From NCBI RefSeq assembly GCF_036607905.1, contig NZ_CP144555.1, positions 3,596,001-3,660,000 on the forward strand: a DNA stretch of 64,000 nt. The letters run 5' to 3'. The DNA is from Streptomyces sp. SCSIO 75703 (GTDB lineage: Bacteria > Actinomycetota > Actinomycetes > Streptomycetales > Streptomycetaceae). Both the position numbers and the translations under genes were made by a program. Positions 9,177 to 18,600 of the stretch are shown piece after piece (position 1 is the stretch's first letter; each line of letters opens with the position of its first letter). The notes beneath the pieces are model-generated. The model was given only the letters and a program-made list of their open reading frames with translations, ran no database searches and had not been told where the DNA came from.

Positions 9177-10247
9177 ATGCGTACCCCGAAGCCTTTCGTG
9201 GTCACCGGCGCCCTGCTCGCCTCCCTCGTGCTCGGTGCCTGCGGTACCCAGACCGCCGGGCGAGGAGGGGGCGGGGAGACCGGTGCGACCGAGGCCGCGG
9301 TGCGGTGCGGTGCGGTCGTGACCGTGGACGCCGCCGGGGCTCCGGTGAGCGGTGAGGTGGACGGGGTGCGGATCACCGGTGTGTCGGGGGTGCCGGCGGG
9401 CGGGTCCTCGCCCGGTTCGGGCGAGTCGCCCGGACCGGACGGCGGGGCGGACGGCGAACGCCCCGGCGCGGCCCGCCCCGGGGACGTCTCCGTCACGGCG
9501 GACACCCTTCCCGCACCCGGCGAGCCGGTGGACGCGGGCCGGCCCCGCTGCACGGTCACGTACACGGTGACCAACCCCGAGAAGGAAGCGTTCACTTACA
9601 CCATCACCTTCGGCTTCCACTCCGCACAGGAGCCCGCCCACTCCCGCACGCACCGGGCGGTCGTCGAGGTGGAGGCCGGGGGCACGCTGCGGCGGACCGT
9701 GGAGGAGAACGCGCCCCTTCTCGGCTTCGACCGGATCGGCGTCAGTGACGTGAAGCGGGTGCCGACCGCGCAGGCTCCCGCCGCCGCGGGCACGTGCCCG
9801 GCCTCCGGGCTCCGGCTGACCGCCGACGACGGCGACGCCGCCGCGGGACTGCGCGTCGTCGGACTCCACCTGGAGAACTGCGGCACCCGTCCGTACGCCG
9901 TCGAGGGCTACCCCCTGCTCGACCTGCTCGACTCCGCCCACCAGCCGGTCGAGGGCATCCGGATCGTGGAGGGCGGCAAGGGCGTCGCGCTCGTGACGGG
10001 GTTCGACGACCCGCCCCGGCCGGTGACGCTGAAGCCGGGCGAGGCCGCCACGGCGGGCCTGATGTGGCGCAACACCACGGAGTTCGGCGAGGCGGTGACC
10101 GTGCCCTACGTCAGGGTCCGCGCCCGCGACGGCGCCGCGCCGGTCACGGTGACGCCCCATCTCGACCTGGGCACCACGGGCACGCTCGGCGTCAGCGCCT
10201 GGCGCGAGGAGCCCCCGGACCGGGCCGGGGCACCGGCACGGCCCTGA
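9177..10247 (+). CDS. DUF4232 domain lipoprotein
   Basis: The start is ATG 9177, chosen because it opens a short basic n-region, a hydrophobic core and the lipobox VLGAC (Cys about residue 21); the frame extends upstream without such a signal. The 356-residue product is predicted to be lipid-anchored outside the membrane. A Gly/Pro/Ser-rich spacer (about 75-115) separates a first domain from a C-terminal DUF4232 domain (about 205-340), recognised by the TCPASGLRLT opening, the GLHLENCGTRPYAV strand and a GLMWRNT segment. Two conserved Cys residues in that domain could form a disulfide. DUF4232 lipoproteins are common in Streptomyces and have no established function. Confidence 0.82.
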   Translation: MRTPKPFVVTGALLASLVLGACGTQTAGRGGGGETGATEAAVRCGAVVTVDAAGAPVSGEVDGVRITGVSGVPAGGSSPGSGESPGPDGGADGERPGAARPGDVSVTADTLPAPGEPVDAGRPRCTVTYTVTNPEKEAFTYTITFGFHSAQEPAHSRTHRAVVEVEAGGTLRRTVEENAPLLGFDRIGVSDVKRVPTAQAPAAAGTCPASGLRLTADDGDAAAGLRVVGLHLENCGTRPYAVEGYPLLDLLDSAHQPVEGIRIVEGGKGVALVTGFDDPPRPVTLKPGEAATAGLMWRNTTEFGEAVTVPYVRVRARDGAAPVTVTPHLDLGTTGTLGVSAWREEPPDRAGAPARP

Positions 10248-10254
10248 CATGACC

Positions 10255-10283
10255 CGGCGGGCCCGGCAGCCGCCGGCCCGCCG
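10255..10283 (+). terminator. possible terminator of lipoprotein gene
   Basis: CGGCGGGC (10255-10262) and GCCCGCCG (10276-10283) can pair around a 13-nt GC-rich loop, eight bases past the stop codon. Confidence 0.4.
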
Positions 10284-10317
10284 ACCGTCCCCGGCCGCCT
10301 CCGGGCCCGCGGACCGC

Positions 10318-10632
10318 TGAGCCCCGCCTCGCCGAGCCGACGGCGGCCGGGCTGCCTGTGCGCGAGCCGGCCGTGCGTCGGTGGCAGCGGGACCGGGGCT
10401 GAGCCCCGCCGCGCCGAGCCCGACGGCGGCCGGGGCGGCGTGTACGTGCGTCGGCCGTGCGCCGGTGACAGGGGACCGGCTGCGTCCCGCCTCTCCGAGC
10501 CGATGCCGGCCCGGCCGCCTGGACGCACGCCGCCCGCGTCTCGGTGCCAACGGGACCGGCTGAGCCGATGCCGACCCGGGCTGGCCGGTACGCGCGCTCA
10601 TCGCGCGTCGGTGGCGGCCGGGCCCGTGTCGG
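10318..10632. repeat. degenerate tandem repeat, period about 81 bp, nearly four units
   Basis: Units begin at about 10318, 10400, 10481 and 10561. Each opens with TGAGCC or TGCGTCCCGCC, continues with CGCCGAGCC and a GGCCGG-rich middle, and ends in a GTCGGTGGCAGCGGGACCGG-like tail. Similarity falls from left to right. Confidence 0.7.
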
Positions 10633-11149
10633 CCGGGCCGTACGGGGGCGCGGGCAGCGGCGCGCGCCGTACGGGTGCCGCCACCCCCCTGCGGACCTCC
10701 GGACCGGTGACCGGAAGGGGCGGCTCCGGCGTACGGGGCGGCGGTGCCGCCGCAGGTGCGGGGCGAGGGGCCCGTCCGCAGGTGGGGAGCGCTCGGCGGC
10801 GGGCGTGGGCGCCCCGGTGCGCCGGTCGCCTGAGGGCCGGGGCCGGGTAGTCCTCCAGCGAGTCGGCCCCGCCCGATGCCGGTGCCCCGGCGGCGAGGGT
10901 GAGGCGCCGGCGGGAGCGGCCGGGCAGGTACGGCCCCGGGACCCGGCGGCCAGAGGCCCCGGCGATCCGGCGACACGGCCACCGGACAACCAGGTGACCA
11001 GGTGACCAGGTGACCAGGCATACCCGGGGCCCCGGGTCCGGCGCCCGGGTTCCGCGCAGGGACCCGGTGGCCGGCCGTTCCCGGACCGGACGGAGGAGGC
11101 GGAGGCATGTCGTGGGCGTGGGGGCACCGCGGTGCCCCGGGACGGGCGG

Positions 11150-12007
11150 TCAGGGCTGCCGGGCGGTCAGGCGGGCCGCCGAGGCGAGGGTCGCGCGGGC
11201 CTCCCGTTCGGTCAGGCCGGTGTGCAGCGCGGCGGCGATCAGGGGCGCGCGCAGGGCGGGTCCGAGGCCGTTCTCGTAGGCGCGGCAGGCCGCCCAGAAC
11301 AGGCGGGTGTTGCGCTGCCCGGCGTGGGCGGCCCGTACGAAGCGGACGAGGCCGCCGCCGTGCCCGCCGTCCGCCGGGGAGACGGTGCGGGGCGGCGGGA
11401 CGAGGAGGTGGAGCAGGGTGGACGGGCAGGCCGCCGGGGCCAGGTGGGCCGTGCCGGGGGCGACGGTGTACGTGCCGCGCCGGGTGCGGGAGCCGGGGCC
11501 GACGAGGTAGCCGCCGGTGCCGCGGACGTCGACGCCGGGTGCGAGACGGCCCGCCGAGTTGGGGACGGCGACGCCGGGCGGCCCGGTCAGCCACAGGTGA
11601 CGGCCTCCGCTCGGGGTGCGGACGACCACCGTGGGCGGTATCGCGAACAGCCGCCGCAGCGCCTGTTCCCGCAGGCCGGCCGAGGCGCCGGGGCCCGGAA
11701 CGGTGTCCACGTCGATGCCGATCAGGTGGTGCGGGGGCCGCCCGCAGGCGATGCCGTAGCCGGTCGCCCAGGGGGCGGCGGCGAAGAGCCGGCGGACCCG
11801 GACGGGGTCGGCCGAGGCGTCGTGCACGCCGTGCCCGAAGCGGCCGCACTCGCCGCGGCAGGGGCTCGCGTCCGGGGCGTCGCGGTGCGGGGAACGCAGG
11901 GCCGGGAGCTTCGTCCGGGACAGCGGGAGGACGGCCAGGCCGCGGTCGGCGGCGGCGAGTGCGTGCGCGAGGGCGGGCGTGGTGGCCTGCCGGCCGGTGG
12001 GGGCCAT
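11150..12007 (-). CDS. bifunctional DNA primase/polymerase-like protein (Prim-Pol domain)
   Basis: The start ATG 12007 gives 285 residues; the frame continues upstream but without similarity. The N-terminal two thirds match the archaeo-eukaryotic primase/polymerase domain of plasmid and phage replication proteins: ALAAADRGLAVLPL opening, a Cys cluster (CRGECGRFGHG), a WATGYGIACG strand, the catalytic-type LIGIDVDT and a later TPSGGRHLWL strand. The usual C-terminal helicase is absent, and about 70 helical residues end the protein. Free-standing proteins of this type are common in Streptomyces; a role in DNA repair or mobile-element biology is inferred, not known. The 5' region has a 16-bp near-palindrome. 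Confidence 0.8.
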   Translation of the reverse strand: MAPTGRQATTPALAHALAAADRGLAVLPLSRTKLPALRSPHRDAPDASPCRGECGRFGHGVHDASADPVRVRRLFAAAPWATGYGIACGRPPHHLIGIDVDTVPGPGASAGLREQALRRLFAIPPTVVVRTPSGGRHLWLTGPPGVAVPNSAGRLAPGVDVRGTGGYLVGPGSRTRRGTYTVAPGTAHLAPAACPSTLLHLLVPPPRTVSPADGGHGGGLVRFVRAAHAGQRNTRLFWAACRAYENGLGPALRAPLIAAALHTGLTEREARATLASAARLTARQP

Positions 12008-12390
12008 GCCCCCATGGTCGTACGTACGTTCGAAAAAAGGAAGGGGGCTCGCGCGGGGCGCACCGGGATCGGTGGAGGGGGCGGCGAGGTGCCGGAACGC
12101 TTCACCTCTTGCGGTGCTTGGGGCGGTGATGCCGGAAGTGCCCCCTGGTGGCAGGACAAGGGGTGTGAAGGGGTTTATCGGCATGTCCCTCACGCTTGAG
12201 GGCGAATCACGGTGTCCGGGTGGTTCGCCCGGGGAGCGAGGGGCAGCCTGGTCGTGCGACGTCGTCCACACGCCGAGGCGGTCGGCCAACTGCCTTGGCA
12301 CACAAGCTCGTTCACAGTGTCAGCCGTCATTTTCCCACTTCTCGCGCCGTCGGCAGGAAGCCGGTGCGCACCTTGTTCTGGAGGAACAAC
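12008..12390. other. divergent spacer between Prim-Pol and small secreted protein genes
   Basis: This 383-bp spacer holds the promoters of both genes. Besides the palindrome at 12018 it has a small hairpin, CCCTCA-CGCT-TGAGGG (12187-12202). The stretch 12295-12345 is relatively AT-rich and is the best place for the promoter of the secreted protein. No gene is seen. Confidence 0.5.
12018..12033. promoter_or_regulatory. near-palindrome upstream of the Prim-Pol gene
   Basis: TCGTACGTACGTTCGA equals its reverse complement at 14 of 16 positions. It lies 11 bp upstream of the gene's ATG, a place where a repressor would block transcription. No regulator is known. Confidence 0.35.
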
Positions 12391-12717
12391 ATGGCAAGCA
12401 TCCGTACCGCCCGCGTCGTCGCCGCCGTCGCCGCCCTGCCGCTGGCCGCCGCCCTCTTCGGCGGGATCGCGACGGCCGACAGCGGCGCCCTCGCGGACGA
12501 CGGATCGCGCGCGACCGCCTCGGAGGCGTACTCGGGCATCCTCGGCAGCGGCGTCGGCAGGGACAACTCCGGCAACTCGGCCACCACGCAGCAGCAGGCG
12601 GTCGGTTCCGGCGCCTCGAACCAGAGCAACACCGCGCAGGTGGACGGCTCCGCCTTCACCGCCGTCAACCAGGGCAACGCGAACGTCGCCGTCAGCTTCT
12701 CCCCGCTCTGGTGGTGA
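12391..12717 (+). CDS. small secreted Asn/Gln/Ser-rich protein (108 aa)
   Basis: ATG 12391 is preceded by GGAGGA at a 5-nt distance. The first 30 residues are a clear Sec signal peptide (RTAR, a hydrophobic run, then ATADS). The mature protein of about 78 residues has no Cys and is rich in Gly, Asn, Gln and Ser, with runs such as GRDNSGNSATTQQQ, SGASNQSNTAQ and AVNQGNANVAVSF, ending PLWW. The alternating Asn/Gln segments with beta-branched residues recall curli-type or amyloid-prone surface proteins. It lacks the chaplin domain and the rodlin sequence. Whether it assembles on hyphae or spores is unknown. Confidence 0.78.
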   Translation: MASIRTARVVAAVAALPLAAALFGGIATADSGALADDGSRATASEAYSGILGSGVGRDNSGNSATTQQQAVGSGASNQSNTAQVDGSAFTAVNQGNANVAVSFSPLWW

Positions 12718-13177
12718 GCTGAGGGCCGGCGTCCACGCTCCGGCGCCGGTCCCTCGTTCTCCGCCCGGGTGCTTCACGGGGTCGCAGGACGTCCGGGCGG
12801 CGGTGCTCCGGTACCGTCGCCCGGACGTCTTCCCGTGCCGCGTTCTCCGGACGCCGTCCGCACCGTTTCCCCGGGCGCCGTCCGCACCGCGCCGCCCGGA
12901 CGTCGTCCCGTATCCCTCCCGTACCGATCTCGCGCCGCCCTCCCGTCCGGGGCCGGGGCGCCGCGAGCCCCGCGCGGTCGAGCCCCGGCCCGGCCGGCCC
13001 GGGGAGCGCAAGGGGGCCTGCCCCCGCACCACCCTCAGGGGTGAACCCGTACGCACCCCGCTCCCCCCGTCCACCCAGAGGAGGTGGAGCCTGCCCCACC
13101 CCTACAACCTGAGGCGGACTCCGCTTCGGGACCTGCGGCCGATCCGCCGCACAGGGGCCCGCTCATAGCGTGGAGAC
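12718..13177. other. spacer with degenerate CCGGACGTC-type repeats
   Basis: This 460-bp spacer follows the terminator. Between about 12785 and 12915 it carries several imperfect copies of a 17-20 bp unit of the type CCGGACGCCGTCCGCACC. No supported gene is present. The promoter of the ECF sigma factor gene must lie at its right end (after about 13080). Confidence 0.5.
12721..12755 (+). terminator. terminator of the small secreted protein gene
   Basis: GAGGGCCGGCG (12721-12731) pairs with CGCCGG-T-CCCTC (12744-12755), one bulged T, directly after the stop codon. Confidence 0.6.
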
Positions 13178-13735
13178 ATGACCACACCCGTCTGCACCAG
13201 CGCTTCCCAGGCCGCCACGGCGGTGACGCGGACCGTGCCGTACCCCTCGTTCTCGTCGTACGTCGAGGCCCGGCAGCCGGTGCTGCTGCGCACCGCCCGG
13301 TCGCTCACCGCGAACCCGAGCGACGCGGAGGACCTGCTGCAGACCGCGCTCACCAAGACCTACGTGGCCTGGGAGCGCATCGAGGACCACCGCGCCCTCG
13401 ACGGCTACGTGCGCCGGGCGCTGCTGAACACCCGTACCTCGCAGTGGCGCAAGCGCAAGGTCGACGAGTTCGCCTGCGACGAGCTGCCCGAGCCCGACCC
13501 GCTGCCCTGCGGGGACGACCCGGCGGAGCGGCAGGCGCTGCGGGACGCGATGTGGCGGGCGGTCATGCGGCTGCCCGCCCGGCAGCGGGCGATGGTCGTC
13601 CTGCGCTACTACGAGGACCTGAGCGAGGCCCGTACGGCCGAAGTCCTCGGGGTCTCCGTCGGCACCGTGAAGTCGGCGGTGTCCCGGGCGCTCGGCAAGC
13701 TCCGCGAGGACGCTGAGCTGGGGTTTATTCGATGA
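13178..13735 (+). CDS. SigE-family ECF RNA polymerase sigma factor
   Basis: This 185-residue group 4 sigma factor has region 2 at about 28-90 (LLRTARSLTANPSDAEDLLQ and TYVAWERI) and region 4 at about 125-178 (LPARQRAMVVLRYYEDLS, then the helix-turn-helix VLGVSVGTVKSAVSRAL). There is no extra C-terminal domain. The family was named from Streptomyces and typically directs a small stress or cell-envelope regulon. No anti-sigma gene lies next to it, which is usual for this subgroup; the acyl-CoA ligase follows 150 bp downstream. The start ATG has GGAG close upstream. Confidence 0.87.
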   Translation: MTTPVCTSASQAATAVTRTVPYPSFSSYVEARQPVLLRTARSLTANPSDAEDLLQTALTKTYVAWERIEDHRALDGYVRRALLNTRTSQWRKRKVDEFACDELPEPDPLPCGDDPAERQALRDAMWRAVMRLPARQRAMVVLRYYEDLSEARTAEVLGVSVGTVKSAVSRALGKLREDAELGFIR

Positions 13736-13783
13736 TGGGGTGATATGTGACGGTATGGTGTGCGAGTCCGAGGGGTTCCCGCA

Positions 13784-13797
13784 GGTGATCGATCACC
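13784..13797. promoter_or_regulatory. 14-bp perfect palindrome upstream of acyl-CoA ligase gene
   Basis: GGTGATCGATCACC is a perfect dyad 88 bp upstream of the GTG start. A second, longer palindrome lies 11 bp further downstream. Confidence 0.5.
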
Positions 13798-13808
13798 CGG
13801 ACCTAGTG

Positions 13809-13826
13809 ACATACCGCGCGGTATGT
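13809..13826. promoter_or_regulatory. 18-bp perfect palindromic operator, TetR-type
   Basis: ACATACCGCGCGGTATGT is perfectly self-complementary. Its length and ACCG-CGGT arms are typical of TetR-family operators that control fatty-acid activation genes. It lies 58 bp upstream of the ligase start. No TetR gene is in the window next to it, so the regulator is encoded elsewhere. Confidence 0.65.
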
Positions 13827-13884
13827 GCGCAGAATCGGCGCAACCCTTACCGCCGCGTAGGCAATGTCGCCCCGGGAGGACACC

Positions 13885-15540
<1,656 letters not shown>

Positions 15541-15617
15541 CGGGGCCGCCCGCCCCGGGTGGTCCGCTCCCCGACGGGAACGGCTGCGCGGGCCGCGCCC
15601 CGCCCGCGACCCTCCGG

Positions 15618-15658
15618 CCCCGCTCCCGCCGCGCGCATCGCCCGCGGCGGGAGCGGGG
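15618..15658. terminator. bidirectional 16-bp terminator
   Basis: CCCCGCTCCCGCCGCG (15618-15633) pairs perfectly with CGCGGCGGGAGCGGGG (15643-15658) around a 9-nt loop, between the convergent ligase and kinase-like genes. Confidence 0.8.
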
Positions 15659-18600
15659 TCAGTTGGTCCCGATGCGGGAGAGCAGGTCGACGATCCGGGT
15701 CTGCACCTCGTCGCTGGTGGAACGCTCCGCCAGGAACAGCACCGTCTCCCCGGACGCCAGCCGCGGCAGGTCGGCCGGACCTATGGCGGCGGTGTAGACG
15801 ACCAGGGGGGTGCGGTTGAGCTGCCCGTTCGCGCGCAGCCAGTCCACGATCCCGGCCTGGCGCCGGTGCACCTGCATGAGGTCCATGACGACCAGGTTCG
15901 GCCGGAAGTGCCCGGCCAGGGCCACCGCGTCGGTGTCGTCGGCGGCACGCGCCACCTGCATCCCGCGCCGTTCCAGCGTCGCGGTGAGGGCGAGCGCGAT
16001 CTCCGCGTGCTCCTCGATAAGCAGGACGCGCGGCGGGTGCTGTTCGCTGTCCCGGGGCGCGAGCGCCTTGAGCAGGACGGCGGGGTCGGCGCCGTAGGCG
16101 GCGTCGCGCGAGGACTGGCCGAGCCCGGCCGTGACCAGCACCGGTACCTCGGCGGCGACCGCCGCCTGCCGCAGCGACTGGAGCGCGGTCCGCGTGATCG
16201 GCCCGGTCAGCGGGTCCACGAACAGCGCGGCCGGGAACGCCGCGATCTGCGCGTCGACCTCCTCGCGGGAGTGCACGATCACCGGCCGGTAGCCGCGGTC
16301 GCTCAGCGCCTGCTGGGTGGAGACGTCCGGCGCGGGCCAGACCAGGAGGCGGCGCGGGTTGTCCAGCGGCTCCGGGGGGAGTTCGTCGTCCAGCGGCTGC
16401 GGACGCGGCGGGTCCGCCACCTCCACGGCACCGCCGGGACCGTCCAGCGGTTCGGGACCCTCGGCGGCGTTCTCGTCCGGTGCCCCTATGGCGTACGACC
16501 GTCCGGGGCCCTCGCCCGCCGGAACGGGACGGCCCTGCGGCCCCCCGAGCGACGGCGGCGGCGGTGTCTCCGGCCCCTGCGCGGGCGCCTGGACCTGCGG
16601 CTGCGGCTGGATGGTGCCCGGACGCTGCGGACGCGCCGCCTGCTCGGGACGCCCGGCGGCCGGGTCGGGCGGGGTACCCAGCTTGCGGCGCCGTCCGGAG
16701 CCGCCCGGCTGCTGCGGGGCGGGCGTGGCCGACGGCTGCTGCACCTGCACGGCCTGGCGGTTGAAGGGCACGCCCTGGCCGAGCGTCCGCACGCTGATCG
16801 CCCGGCCCTGCGTCGCCTGGGCGTCCGCCGGAGCCGCGGCTTCCGCCGGGAGGGGCTGGGCCGCGCGGGTCGTGTTCTCCGGTGGCAGCGGGGTGCCCCG
16901 GCTCGGCGTGAGGGCCGGGGCGGGGGCGGCCGGCGCGGGCGCCGCGGCGGCGGGCCGGGGCGCGGGGCCCGTGGCGTCCCGCGGCGGTACGGGGGTGCCG
17001 GCGTCCGGCGTGTCGGCGGTGGCGGGCCACGGCTGCGGCGCCGGGACGGCCTGCGCGGCGGGGGCCGGCTGGGCGGCCGGGGGCGGCCCGGCGGGGGCCA
17101 CGGGAGCGTCCGGTGCCGGTACGGACTGCGCCGGAGCCGCCGGAGCCGCTGGTACGGGGGCGGGGCCGGCGGGCGGGGCGGCCACGGCCCGGCGACGGCG
17201 CCCCGTCGGGGCCTCGGTCGGGTGGGGCTGCGGCGGTGTGTGGTCGTCGTCCTGGTCGTGCGGGACGACGTCGTGTTGTCCGTCGTGGCCCGGGGTGGCA
17301 CCGGGGGTGGCCGGCGCGGGCAGCGGAAGCCCGCCCGCCGGCACGGGCGCCTGCCCCATGGGCGGCACGGGACCCATGGGCCCCGCCTGTCCCCCGGGCG
17401 CCGCCGTTCCGGGCATCGGGACCCGGCCCGTCTGCCCCGCCGGAAGCGGAGCCGGAGCCTGACCGGGTACGGGCGCCTGGCCCGGCACGGGCACCGGACC
17501 CGGGGCCTGCCCGGGCACCGGGACCTGCCCGGTGGGCCCGGGGACGGGTGGCAGCGGCGCCCCGACCGCACCGGCGGGACCGGTCACCGCAGCCGCGGGA
17601 CCGGCCGCACCGCCCGCACCCGGCGCGCCCACGGCGCCCCCGGGCGCCACGGAACCGTCCGTGCCCGCGCCCGGCTCCGCCGGGGCCTCGGCGGGCCGGT
17701 CCGCCTCGGCGGGCGGCAGGGCGAAGACCTGGCGGGGGGCCGCTTCCTGTGCGGCGGCCCGCTCGTTCGCGGAGGCCAGCGCGCGGCGCCGGCGTCCGGT
17801 CGGCTGCGCGCCCTCGGCCGGGACCGGCTCGCCGGCCTGCGCGGGCAGGGCCGGGGGCAGCGCGTGCTGCGCGCCGTCGGCCTGCCGCGCCCGCTGCCCG
17901 GTCCCGGCCGGCACACCCTGCGCGGGCGCGGGAACGCCCTGCGGGGGCACGGTGCCGCCGAGCCCGGTGTTGGAGGCCGCGGCACCCGCCGCGTGCTCGG
18001 CGGCCGTGACGACGGCCCCCTCGGACACACCGGCCACCGCCGGGAGCGCCGGCACGCCGGAAGCGCCCGTGTCCTCCGCGGGCCGGCCGCGCCGCCGCCC
18101 CGTACCGCCGGAACCCTCGCCCGGCGCCGCCTGGGCCGGGACCGGCGCCGTCTCCTGGCCGGCCGCCCGGCGACGGCGCCGCCCGGTCGGCACGGCGCCC
18201 TCCGTCCCGGGACCGGCGGCCGGGGCCTCGCCCTCGCCGGACGCGCCCCCCACCTCGCTCTCCAGGAAGGCGTCGACGGAGGACCGCCGCGCCCGCCGCC
18301 GCCCGCCTCCGGCCGGAACGTGCCCGGTATCGCCCTCGGGCACGTCCACCACACCCGGGGCCGTACCCTCGGCACCCTCGGCACCCGCGGCCACCGAAGC
18401 ACCGGCAGCCCCTGAGCCGACCGGATGCGCATCCGGAGCCGCACCGGGGACCGCGCCCGGAGCCGCACCAGGGATCACGCCCGGGGCCGCACCGGGGACC
18501 GCGCCCGGAGCCGCCCCCGGGATGGCGCCCGGAACCACGGCCACGGCCGCTCCCGCCGCCTCCGGCGCGGTGGCCGGGCCGGCCTCGATCGCGGCGGCGG

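Larger units (their letters stand above)
10248..11149. other. 902-bp repeat-rich spacer without a convincing gene
   Basis: No frame shows a recognisable protein; the long minus-strand frames here are low-complexity Arg/Pro/Ala. The left half is a degenerate tandem repeat (separate entry). The right half contains the short direct repeat GGTGACCA (near 10994-11020), produced by an ACCAGGTG-type slippage run. This may be decayed DNA between two minus- and plus-strand genes. Confidence 0.6.

Noticed and set aside
8835..11849. Minus-strand frame of 1,004 codons across the lipoprotein gene and the repeat-rich spacer
   Set aside because: No similarity and extreme Arg/Pro/Ala content; it crosses a well-supported lipoprotein gene.
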